This document shows positions 53,896 through 64,000 of a DNA stretch of 64,000 nt, piece by piece. A program made the position numbers and the translations under genes. Each line of letters opens with the position of its first letter. The stretch's first letter is position 1. Source of the DNA: Ficedula albicollis (lineage: Eukaryota > Chordata > Aves > Passeriformes > Muscicapidae); NCBI RefSeq assembly GCF_000247815.1, contig NC_021685.1, forward strand, positions 14,561,818 through 14,625,817. Reading direction: 5' to 3'. The notes beneath the pieces are model-generated. The model was not told the DNA's origin, searched no databases, and worked only from the letters and a program-made list of their open reading frames with translations.

Positions 53896-53944
53896 ACAAA
53901 AAAACCAACCAACCAAACAAACAAACAAAAAAACCAAAAAAAAG
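53896..53944. repeat. A/C-rich simple tract
   Basis: Runs of AACC, then AAAC, then A-rich sequence. It is roughly the complement of the G/T tract at 55,538-55,590, so the two form a loose inverted low-complexity pair about 1.6 kb apart. Confidence 0.8.
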
Positions 53945-55537
53945 ATGCTTGTAAAATCTAATGGAATGCAAACAAAAAAGATCCCTTGGTTTCATATTGG
54001 GATACTGTAGAAGGCAAGAGTGGTTAATCCTCACCAACCCCATCAATGTCATATATCTGCAGTCTTATTTACATTAAATGTCGTGGCAGAGTTTACTTAA
54101 ATTAGAAAGTTACACATGGCTGGATAAAATTAAAGAAGCCACTTCACGAGTTTTTAATTTCCTCTGTAGTGATTTAATTCTGCAGTAATTTGAAAGAATC
54201 CCCTCAGAATGTAATATCAAATTACAATAGAACCTGCTTATCTCTACCTAAGTTATCTTTTATTGACCAGTCTCCAGACTCCAGAGCCTTTTTTCAGTGT
54301 TCTAGTGAACTCTGAAATGCTTACTGAACAATACCAAACTCTTTTTGTTTCTTCCAGAGTGTGCAATGCAATTCTTCACAGCAGAGTACACAACTCCACA
54401 TTTGTTCACCCAAAATGTACCTTAAACAAATGCCTAAATGAAGAAATAGACATAATTTTCTCATTTGCATCACCCCAGCCTGGATAAAATACTCCCATCT
54501 CACCTCCAAGCCACTGCCAGGATCCTGAAGAAGTGCTGTGCAACACTGCTAATTCATGCAATATTAACACAACATTCAATCCCAACTTTATGCTGGATAA
54601 ATTACAAGTGATAGAAAGAATTTCAATGAGTTGCCCAGGGGAAGCAGAATATTTATTTCAACAGTGCTCCAATTTTCAAATCGTCCTAACTAAGCTGGAT
54701 GTCAACACAGCAAGATTACACTGCTGGTTCATTGCTGTTCTAGCAGATGGTGAGGACCTGTAAAAGCCAAATGCACTGCCACTTTGCTGTTCTAACAAAT
54801 TAAAACTGAAGTCTTGAAAAGTTAATTTGTTCAACAGCAATAACAAATGTGAAGTTTAGGCCCTTGATAACTATATACACATGCACATACATAATTTTAT
54901 GAGAACTTATTCCATCGTCTGAGAAACTCAGAGCTGTGAAACAGTTTTTCTGTGAAGATTTTGGATTTTGTTTTGAGACAAAATCCAGATAACCAGTCAT
55001 AGTTCATTCATCATTTTAATATAAAGTCACTATAACTGCAAATGTCTCAAGTATTGGCCTGGCACTCTAAAGCTCCAGAAAAGGTTTCCAACAAAAACAT
55101 AAAATGGATTGTGAACAGCTAATTAAGTGTGATAGCCAGCCTTGTGAAATAGAGAGAGCTATCTTTGGATGTGTAACATCATTATAGCTCTCTCCAGAAT
55201 AATTTTGTTTGGAATAAGAGAAGATTTCACTCCCTGTTCCAAATCCCCGAAACATCAAAAGACAACAATTTTAAGTGACATAATTCAGACCTCATCTCCT
55301 ACTCTCTTAAAATCATAACCAGGTTATTTGTGGCCATTATTCCAGAAATTGTTGCTCTGTGGCTGGATCCATTACAATATTCACACTGACTAACACTCTT
55401 ACAATGTCTACACATCATACATCATCTTCTGAAATGGTTTGTTGTCAGTATGGACACTCCTGGTGAAACAAACAATTATTATTCACATTTTACAGATGAA
55501 GAAGAAGGATGATGAGTCCAGTTTGGGGTTTGAGGCA

Positions 55538-55590
55538 TTTTTTGTTTGTTTGTTTTAATGTAGTTGGTTGGTTTGTTGGTTTGTTGTTTG
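55538..55590. repeat. G/T-rich simple tract
   Basis: TTTG units followed by TTGG and GTTTGTTG units. It runs directly into the 62-bp tandem duplication that starts at 55,583. Confidence 0.8.
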
Positions 55591-55706
55591 GCTGGAGGAG
55601 GGGACAGATTTTTGGTTTTTTGTTTTAAGAGGCATTTGTATGCCGTTGTTTGGCTGGAGGAGGGGACAGATTTTTGTTTTTTTGTTTTAAGAGGCATTTG
55701 AATGAT
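55583..55706. repeat. Two-copy tandem duplication, 62 bp unit
   Basis: Copy 1 is 55,583-55,644 and copy 2 is 55,645-55,706. Both begin GTTGTTTGGCTGGAGGAGGG and include TTTTAAGAGGCATTTG. They differ at one position in the T-run and in the last few bases. The minus-strand frame across it repeats a Lys/Gln/Thr-rich block for this reason. Confidence 0.94.
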
Positions 55707-56896
55707 TTCTGGCTCCACAAAACAGTAGTAAGCACTTCATTAAATACTCCTGTTTTCACAAGCAAGCTTAGGACACACTGAATCAAGGCAGATGTTCTTT
55801 AACTAAGATGTTTCTGAAAATAAACTTCATGGCTCAGACTATTAGGCAGATTCATACTTTCAAATATGGGCTCTGGGAGTACCAGAAGGTTGCCCCAGAA
55901 ATCACCAGCAGCACAGGGAAATGAACCATAGATTCAGCAGTCTGCACTCAGTCCACGAAAACAGAGAGGCAGTCCCATTGTCTAATCCCCACTCACTAAA
56001 TTCTCAGAGTCTTCTTTATCTGCTGTCCTCTCTTACCCAGTCCTGCTCCAAAACCACCCACTTCACCTTCACATGTGCCCATGTTAAACCTTTTAACAAA
56101 TTACATATCAACAAATCCTCACTTAACTCCTTATCGCATCTTTTGCTTATTGCTTGTCTTTCTGCAGCCCAAAAGTGTCCTGAAACTTGCTCAGCATCTC
56201 TTTGTGTTTGTAAAGCACCTAGAAAACATCTCACTGAATCACTTTGGGTTTCTTTGGTTACTATGGATATAGAAATAACAGCAGAAGGATTTAGGATGAA
56301 TAAGTCTAATAAGAAAAAGACACACCTATAAAGATGACATCATATTGTCTAGACCCTTTGAGCTCAATGCAATAGACTGACTGAAGTTATGTTTCTTCAT
56401 TGGCTTATTTTACTAGGAAGTAAATCAAAATCTTCCTCCCTGATCCACTTGACAAGCCTCTATTGTATGTCCAAGCTGAAACTCTACTGAGGCAGAAAAC
56501 AAGGACAGGAAAGAAGATTCAAGATTGTGTGTGTGGTGAAGGAGGTTTATCAAGGTTTACAAATATCCTATTTGGTTATTATAAGCTAGATGGATGCTAC
56601 TATTTGGGCCTGGTTTAAAAACTTGCATTTACCACCCTTTCTGGCTTGTAGAGATCTGTCCTTGTTAGATATATCATCTACCGGCACAAGAACTCCTTCA
56701 GCTGCTCTTCCTGCTCTGTTCTGCATTTCCTCCCTCTACTGCAGCTCCAAAACTTCTCTTACACTGTCTGGCAGAGGTAACCCCAGGTATTTAACTTTAC
56801 AGAGACATACTGCACAAGGTAAGGGGGAAATAAACAAAAGCTCATCACTAGAAACAGAAACAAAATTCAAAGAAATTCAAAAGTCGAAAAGAGCAT
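55707..56896. other. Non-genic sequence
   Basis: No recognised gene. A pyrimidine-rich run ending CTTGTCTTTCTGCAG near 56,167 looks like a splice acceptor, but the following sequence carries no recognisable coding frame. A 136-codon frame at 55,921-56,331 crosses this site and matches nothing I know. Confidence 0.5.
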
Positions 56897-57010
56897 GATT
56901 GCTATAGTAGCCATACATACATTGACAAGATCATGTATCTATTGTGTGCACACGATTGCTATAGTAGCCATACATACATTGACAAAATAATGTATCTATT
57001 GTGTGCACAC
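56897..57010. repeat. Two-copy tandem duplication, 57 bp unit
   Basis: Copy 1 is 56,897-56,953 and copy 2 is 56,954-57,010, of equal length. Both start GATTGCTATAGTAGCCATAC and end GTGTGCACAC. They differ at two positions (GATC versus AATA in the middle). Confidence 0.95.
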
Positions 57011-60000
57011 AGAAAATAGATTTACACATCACTGCTTCTACAAAAACAAGATGCCTACCTTGATAACTGCCATCAGCAGTTTATATACATAAAAGTTTTT
57101 CACACAGATGACAAGATTTCCTAAAATGAGGGACTGTACTAGAAAATCAATGTTCAAAAAGCAAACCCAGCATGTCTGTGGCTGAACCAGAATTGTGTGA
57201 AGCCACGATTCTTCTGTGTGTAGAAGCACCTACTGACAGCTGCACTTGCTGGTGGGTATGGTTTGATTTCATCATCTATTTCACAAACACCTACAAAAGG
57301 TTTTTTTGCATATAAATATTCATAAGGTGCAAATTAGTGGTTTCACAGCTATTTCCCTCTCTTTTCCTCCCACAGCCTGCTACAATAAAACCTCATTTCA
57401 CAGAATCACAGTTAAATGTAACCAAGGTGTCTCTCTTGATCTACACTCAAGTGTATCACCCCTCAAGATTATTTAAAATACTGATTATTTACTTGTTCGT
57501 GATGCCTCTGAAGCAGGACATCCACATGTTGATACTGACTTTCAGCTGGAGAAAGTAATTGGAACTCTCAAAATATTTTGAAAAAAGGCAGAGACATGAT
57601 CCCAATGGCAAGTTCAAAACCTGCAAAGTTAAGAAAGGTATCACACACAAAAGGTCCTTCTTGAAATCACCTATCTCAATAGTATGAACTTCAGACAGCA
57701 TCCTGGTAGCAAATCACATTCTTTTACAAAAAGAGAGGTGTAGCATGGAAATTATTGGAATGTTGTGTGGGAGGAAAACAACAGATTCTAGGAAAACGAA
57801 GCAAAACAAAAACACCTATTCCTTTTAAGCATGTTACTTAAACATCTATGAAGGTAATATAAAATATACAGGCCAGTCCAGAGTCCTGACTCCTACAAAG
57901 CCTCTGTATTTGAAAACACTGATTCCTAGTCCCACAATTTAGCTTTTTTAAAAGTTATTTACCTAAAGAGCAGAGCTCATTAACACTAAAGTCAGAAAAC
58001 TCACAAATCCATCCTGATCTCACGACTGAAGAAGCATCACCTGCAGCTCCCACTGCTGCTGACACAGATCATTCTAAGGATGGACAGATATGAAGACCAT
58101 ACACACAATATCTTCATCCTGAAGCATGTTTTCTTATAAATACAGCTAAGTTTTAGGAAAAAAGATTTTTAAAGTTTCTTTTTAAAATGAAAAATAAAGG
58201 TTTCAGTCCCAGACTCCTAAATTACTAGTATTTAAGTATTTAATCTAAACACAGAAGAGATGAATTCATATCATTTGCTGATACACAGTAAACACATGCA
58301 TGGTAGCTGATTTGCTTACAGCACTGCTGTATTTCTTACAATAAAAAGATGCAAAGAATTCTTAAGGAAAATTCCACCTTGCAGTCCCACCTCAGCCATC
58401 AGGCACACCTTGGAATGTCAGAACTACAGGGGGGTGGAGGACAGCTCTGAAGAAACCTTGCACTGACTCAGCCACAAGATATTCTAGAGGACTGTAGTAT
58501 TTTGGTTTACATGCATTAGAAGAAATGCAGCGGAACATTTGCCTATTTTTCATTGTTTTCCTTTCTTCTCTTCCTCAACAATTGTTTTCTCCACCATCTG
58601 ATGTGCTTACATACATAAGAAAAGTTAAATATTTACAGCAGCTCAGGCAGACACAGCAAATCCCTTTAACAATTCCCCTGGTAAACCCATCTCTCTGATT
58701 CAGTTTTCAAGGAACCACAACACAAGAATTTCTTCCTATAAATAAAGATGATGCTATGGTTCCACATTGAAAGTATTTCCCCCCAATTTCAAACCCAATG
58801 CCTGCATATACAAATTCAATCTGCTGTCCTGTTTTATTCCAATAAATGGAGCTTTACCAATGGATCTAAGCAGAAATGTCATCAGTTTTCAAGTGATTGT
58901 TGGATATTATTTATCTGATATGAAATGAGCACTGAATGAATTGGCAAATTAATCTGTAAATGACACTATTACCTTGAATAGATTTAAGCTACTCCATGTC
59001 AAACTATGGCTTATTGTTGTACAACTTTGATCACCAGCTAAATGTGCAAAGCCCACAATGTACAAAGCATCAGATATGATCTTTATAAAAATAAAATTAG
59101 CAAGTAATAAGAACAAGGTAGTTGCTGGAGATACTGTTGACATTTCATATTAAAGCCAGAAACTGTTATGAAATTGAGTTGAAATGTGCTATAACAGGGA
59201 GAAAAAAGGTGATCATCAATAAATTTCATTTATTGTAGCACTCTGTTATTGACATTTTATGAAATCAGTAATCATGACACTGCTGCTTTCCACAAGTTTG
59301 ATTTAGACTAAGATCAGTTAACAGCATACTAAGAAAAGGGAACTAGCTGGAAGTTACAGTGAGTGAAGCATTTTCTCATTGAAGTTTTAAAATATTCTAT
59401 ATGCTAATTCTTCCCCTCTTCTCACAGAGATTTAGGAACATGCTTCAGGGACATGCATAACCATGTTCTTTCAGCCCCACTTAGAGCAGTGCACAATGCA
59501 AGAGGGCACATAAGCATGAATGCCCTGAATGGTATGAAGATGTGGGACTGAAGGGGTGAAAAGAGGCTTGGAAGGAGCCATCTAACACCCAGCTCTCTGT
59601 GCTACTCTGTCTTCCAAACACCTGACTGCAGGAGCTGCCCTTCACAGTTCAGAATTACAACTGCAGCCCTCTGTGAGATGCAAAGCAAAGCAATAGTCCA
59701 GCTTCCATAGCCAAATTTCTCTACTATTTCTCTACTATTGCTTCCCAGCCAGTCAGACACAAAGCACAGCTCACTGCATTTTTGACCTGTTAGGTAGCAC
59801 ACCAGTTAGGGTTCCTAACTGCTCATTTATTAAATACATCTCATGCCTGTTTCTAACAGGAGGATATCCAGAAAACATTGCTATCTACACAAAAGAATTC
59901 ACTATTCAAACACATATTCTGAATAGCTTCCCAGCCCCTAATTTCCTTACTTGCAGCATTCTGTAATTGAGACATTTCCATTATCCAAATGTTGCATTTC

Positions 60001-60600
60001 ATCTTTCCCAATCTATTCCAAATAGAACCATCATAATTTGTAACAATTAACACTGAATGGCAGATTTCTGAGGCAAACAAGTTATTTACAATTTAGCTTT
60101 AAAAAATTTAGCTTTTACCTCTTACAATCAGCTTTTACCTCTTAACATTCAAACTCTGTCAAACACTCCTGTAAGTCAGCACACTGTGACTGGGCATGAT
60201 GGAGTCTAATGTGAAAAAGGCTGATAACTAACATGCCAATTTCTTTGTTTGGAGCATTATTGATGCAGTTCTGAGGTAAGTGGCTCATGCCCACCCATCA
60301 GCATCACCACCAGCTGCTTTCCTATAGAAGATTCCCAGCCACAAATAGGGGTGTTTCATTTGAACCACACAGTTGCTCCACTGGACAAAAGTAAATCACT
60401 ATCTTCACAAGTAAAATTGACTCAGCAGCATTTAAAGCATCATTACATATTTTATTTTTACAAACATACCCTGATAGGACACTGAATTTGCACCTCCCCT
60501 TATCCCAGAAATATTTGAATAAATGCTCCCTTCAGTAAACATTATATTTGGAGATTTTTCTCCTTTTTGCATGATAAATAGATTCATAGATCAGAATGAA
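57011..60600. other. Non-genic sequence
   Basis: Unique AT-rich DNA with no recognised gene. It holds a 13-bp direct repeat (TTTCTCTACTATT) near 59,716-59,740 and a 20-bp-period doublet of GCTTTTACCTCTTA at 60,111 and 60,131. Confidence 0.6.
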
Positions 60601-60716
60601 CTCTTTCATTCTTCTTGTACAGAATACACAATAATATTTATTCCCATAAGCTTTCCTACTCTTTCATTCTTCTTGTACAGAATACACAACAATATTTATT
60701 CCCATAAGCTTTCCTT
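60601..60716. repeat. Two-copy tandem duplication, 58 bp unit
   Basis: Copy 1 is 60,601-60,658 and copy 2 is 60,659-60,716. Both begin CTCTTTCATTCTTCTTGTAC and run to CCATAAGCTTTCCT. They show one T/C difference before the final bases. Confidence 0.95.
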
Positions 60717-63700
60717 AGATAACTACATGACTACAACATAAACTTCTGCATATCCTTTAACACACACATACTGGACAAGAGTGTTAATTAGAACTTTTTA
60801 TACTATTCTGATGATATTCACTGATGACCACATACTGAAATGTAGCCCTATCTAAATAATTTATCAAAGAAAAGGATAACTTATAAAAATTAATATTGAC
60901 ATAAAAAGGCTAATTCACCACATTGCACGTAAGGAAAATAAGTCTTCTGCTTAATGTACATTAGAAAATCTTCTTTTTTTTTTTCTGTGCTTGAGAGGAA
61001 TTTTTTTTTTAATGCTAGGTTTATTTTACAGATTTGTATTCTGCGTTATGACACAGGTAAGCAAAGGAAGGGTGCAGGCAGAGCTGTATTGACTGAGCTG
61101 CTCACCCATGACCCTGCCAGGCCAGCAAACACTGCAGAGCCCTTCTCCACCAGCACAGACTCCCCCCTCTGGTTTTGCAGCAGGACTCTGCTATGCTTTG
61201 GGACATCAAATTTTGTTCTACCCATCTTCAGAAAGCTCCTGTGTAATTCTAGCTGTTTGATACCATCAGAACTTGGCCCTTCTTTTATGAAAAACTAATC
61301 ACAAAAAAGAGTTTTCACCTCTAAATTGTAAAGTAGTCTGCAGGAAATTAGCTGTAAAAGAGACAGGAGGATTTTGTGGCACAGCTGAAAGCTTATGAAA
61401 AATAAATTATAGAAGAAACATTTTTACTAGACATGCTTAATGTTTTATTGGTAAGAATGCTGAAGTGGCTGCCAATTCAACATTGCATCTAAATTGTCAA
61501 ACATAATTGCTTGTATATGTGACATACTAAAAATCTCCATTGTAAAAGTCTTAAGAACGCTAAGTAAGGTAACACTGGCTTTCACAGCATTAAAAAGGAA
61601 TAACAGATTTGTGTCCGGTTATTGTGTTTAGAGAAATGCAGAAAACCCATTAGATTTCAAAGACAGACAAATTGTTAAATGGCTTTTGCCACTTTTATCT
61701 GCACAAAAGACAGAAATCGCTCCTTGGGAACATTTTCAATTTAAATTTATCTCCTTAAAATATGCTTTTCAAAGTGTGCATTAAAATAAAAGCTATATTC
61801 AAATGCAAACACTCAACTAATAATTTCTCCATGTTGATAATTGTATTAATCGGATAGCAATCTGTGCATCTGTGATATTGCTGTGACCTCTTCAGCTGAA
61901 AGCAACTTCTAACAGGCACTCTGAAAATTCAAGAGTTATTGACTTGAGTGCAAGAATTTTCTATTTACAAAGAAACGAGTTCAGCTGGTAAACAGGAAAA
62001 AAGAATTCAAGATAATCTAAAAGATGAAGCAAGCCAACTAGAATCAATTGAGGCATAATAAGAAAATGGAGCAGTATAAACAATTTAAATGGTTCTCCTG
62101 CTGCCACAATCAGTCCAAGATGAAAGTTTAACTTCTCTACTTAAGCAGAGAAAAGTCCTTTCCCACACTTAGAGTAACCCCAGCACATCTGGAAACTTAG
62201 CAAGGACAGGGTCTATTTCCAAGGGGAGAGTCAGACAGGCAAAAAAAAAATATTGCCACAAAGTACACCTGCCACAAGTATACTGGAAAAAACTCTGGAA
62301 GGTAATGTCAGTATTTACAGAAAATGACTAAAGGAAAAACAGATTAGAAAGTGTGAAGGTTATGGTGGAGATTGAAGCTTATTAAATAAAATCTTCACCC
62401 AGGCAAGACCCCCTGTGACGACTCCAGGAAAAAGGAGAAGGAGGATGATGTCCTCACTTGTGCTCCCAAACTAGAAACCAGCATAAGGAAAAGTAGGTAA
62501 AAATAAAAGAGAAATTTCTCTTTCTTTTTAACTGAAAGAAAAAGCTGCTGAAGAAGTTATCAGGAAAAGGATGGCCTTATACTTCATCAAACTTTGAAAT
62601 TACAGCCTTATTTAAGCATTTCATTTATATTAGCTCTTTAGAAAATAAATCCCACTTCAGCCTTTATGTTTTCTACAGAGAATAATCCATTCCTCACAAA
62701 AACAAATCATGTCTCACAGCATACAGAGCTATGACATCATTTTGAAAAGCAGCATTGTATCTGCAAGTAACTGCCACACAACACTCCACCTGTCCTCAGC
62801 AGTTAGTCTTTGAAGAGAAAGAGAGCACAAGACTCATAACTCCAAATATCTAAGGATGTAACTTGGTTTGCTTGGGAAGTAAATCCACGGAGATTACATC
62901 AGACTGCCAGTATCGCTTCATCTAGACTGCCCACGACTCCTTTTCTCTGCAATAGTAAAGGCATGGAGAAAACAGGTATATGTTACTGTCTTGGGGTGAC
63001 TTTATGATGCTTGTATCCCCAGTCATCTATTCTGCTGGTATTGAACATTGAGTTTCCCTGGGTTGATTTCTCACTGACAGCAGGACAAGGCTCCCAGCAC
63101 CTAACACAGCAGGTTTCTCACTGAAACTGTTTTTGTGGAAATCCTTTTAGACTTCCAGAACTTTGCAAAGAACTTCAAGTCCATCTTTCCTTTGCTCAGC
63201 AGAGATAACAATGCTTTCTAATTAAAATCAGATAGTGCAAAATATCTACTTATAAATGGCACAGTACATTTGTACGCTAATAAATCTGTACTTCTATTAC
63301 ACTCAAAATAAACAGGGAGTACTGTACTGAAAGGAGGATTCTCACTCTTCTAATAAGAAAAAGAATATTATGAACTGCTAATTTGCATGATGACAACATG
63401 GCATCATTAGCATGAGTTACATATGTAACTAATGTGTTCTAAATGAAATAAACATGTGGAAAGCTGAAAGAAAAATGATGGGGTTTACCCTAACTAAAAG
63501 CTATGCAGTACACACAGATGTGTGCAGAAAAGAGCTGGGTCATGTCCTGTTAAAAGGTTTTAGGCCATTAGGAGATGGTAAAGGAATAGCAGCCTGTTCT
63601 CCAGCAGCAGATATGGCAAGCACCCCCTTCTATTTTGTGTTAAATAATGCTCTAGAGAACTTCAGAAGACATACAAAAAAAAAAAAATCAAGATTTTAAC

Positions 63701-64000
63701 TGGAACACACAAAGAAAGAATGAAAATGAACTCAGACACTTACAAAGCAGAATTGAACAGACAGGGAAATGAAACAGAAAGAGGATATTGAAAATTATTA
63801 TGCACAGCACCTTTGGATAACTAAGCATTTAAGTGCTGTCCTGATGAGCAGAAGCTTCATTAATCTTTCCTGACAAGTGACTTGCAAGAAACTAAGTTGT
63901 GGCAATAGTTCTGCTGCTAAAGGAAATTTCCACGAGCAGCAGTGGCTGCAATTAAACCAATATGGTAAAACCCACCAAGAACACAACAAAGTTGCTTTAA
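60717..64000. other. Non-genic sequence with possible conserved non-coding DNA
   Basis: No gene recognised. The stretch at about 61,430-61,990 is low in repeats and dense in short AT-rich motifs in the manner of vertebrate conserved non-coding elements. Near the end, an exact octamer ATTTGCAT (63,381-63,388) lies about 27 bp from a 16-bp palindrome (63,415-63,430). An 81-codon frame at 63,454-63,699 matches nothing recognisable. Regulatory function is inference only. Confidence 0.45.
63415..63430. repeat. 16-bp perfect palindrome
   Basis: AGTTACATATGTAACT is its own reverse complement, with an E-box-type CATATG at its centre. A canonical POU octamer (ATTTGCAT, 63,381-63,388) lies just upstream. 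A role as a binding site is plausible but unproven. Confidence 0.85.

Larger units (their letters stand above)
38547..55537. other. Long non-genic stretch
   Basis: About 17 kb without a recognised gene, RNA gene or transposon. GC-richer patches occur at about 42,895-43,070, 45,590-45,830 and 52,850-53,090, but none is CpG-rich. Open frames reach about 117 codons (48,107-48,460, minus strand) and match nothing recognisable. An A/C-rich simple tract (53,896-53,944) and an exon-like frame (39,629-39,868) are listed separately. Confidence 0.6.

Noticed and set aside
56100..56331. Good-looking splice acceptor (CTTGTCTTTCTGCAG) with an open frame downstream
   Set aside because: Two frames are open, neither gives recognisable protein, and no donor or partner exon is seen.
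1..64000. CRISPR array, operon or bacterial-type system
   Set aside because: Base composition, CR1, lack of long open frames and absence of regularly spaced repeats show vertebrate nuclear DNA. The duplications are two-copy and unspaced, not arrays.

Overview
The window reads as non-coding vertebrate nuclear DNA, most probably from a bird. The strongest evidence is a 5'-truncated CR1 LINE at about 35,918-36,430 (minus strand). It has the CR1 3'-end layout typical of birds and other sauropsids and a broken reverse-transcriptase C-terminus. No mammalian SINEs were recognised, interspersed repeats are very sparse, and the sequence is AT-rich and CpG-poor throughout. A turtle or crocodilian cannot be excluded by eye.

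No gene could be identified. There is no CpG island, no recognisable protein family apart from the CR1 remnant, and no tRNA or rRNA gene. Open frames are short; the longest is about 140 codons and has no ATG at its start. This fits a gene desert or a very long intron. Two minus-strand open frames (about 13,038-13,247 and 39,629-39,868) look somewhat exon-like and are listed at low confidence only.

The distinctive content is structural. At least eleven direct, abutting head-to-tail duplications are scattered along the window. Ten sites are short, with units of about 50-90 bp and copies that are identical or nearly so: 6,439; 7,892; 20,334; 25,418; 25,756; 35,465; 38,397; 55,583; 56,897; 60,601. 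One is a nested A-B-B-A-B array at 27,911-28,281. One is a 950-bp duplication at 29,739-31,638 whose two copies look identical by eye. They share no common sequence, so they are not a transposon family. They reflect either a local duplication process or assembly artefacts, and long reads would tell these apart.

Layout: 1-6.4 kb, unique AT-rich DNA. 6.4-8.0 kb, two short duplications flanking a CTCF-like motif and a possible conserved element. 8-20 kb, unique DNA with one exon-like frame and simple repeats. 20-25 kb, one duplication and a small CpG cluster. 25.3-26.5 kb, a purine-rich to pyrimidine-rich strand switch with two duplications. 27.9-31.7 kb, the densest duplication zone, ending in a (GTTTT)8 microsatellite. 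35-38.5 kb, two duplications around the CR1. 38.5-55.5 kb, largely unique DNA. 55.5-60.7 kb, three short duplications. 60.7-64 kb, unique DNA with candidate conserved non-coding sequence. All regulatory readings are inference from motif appearance.
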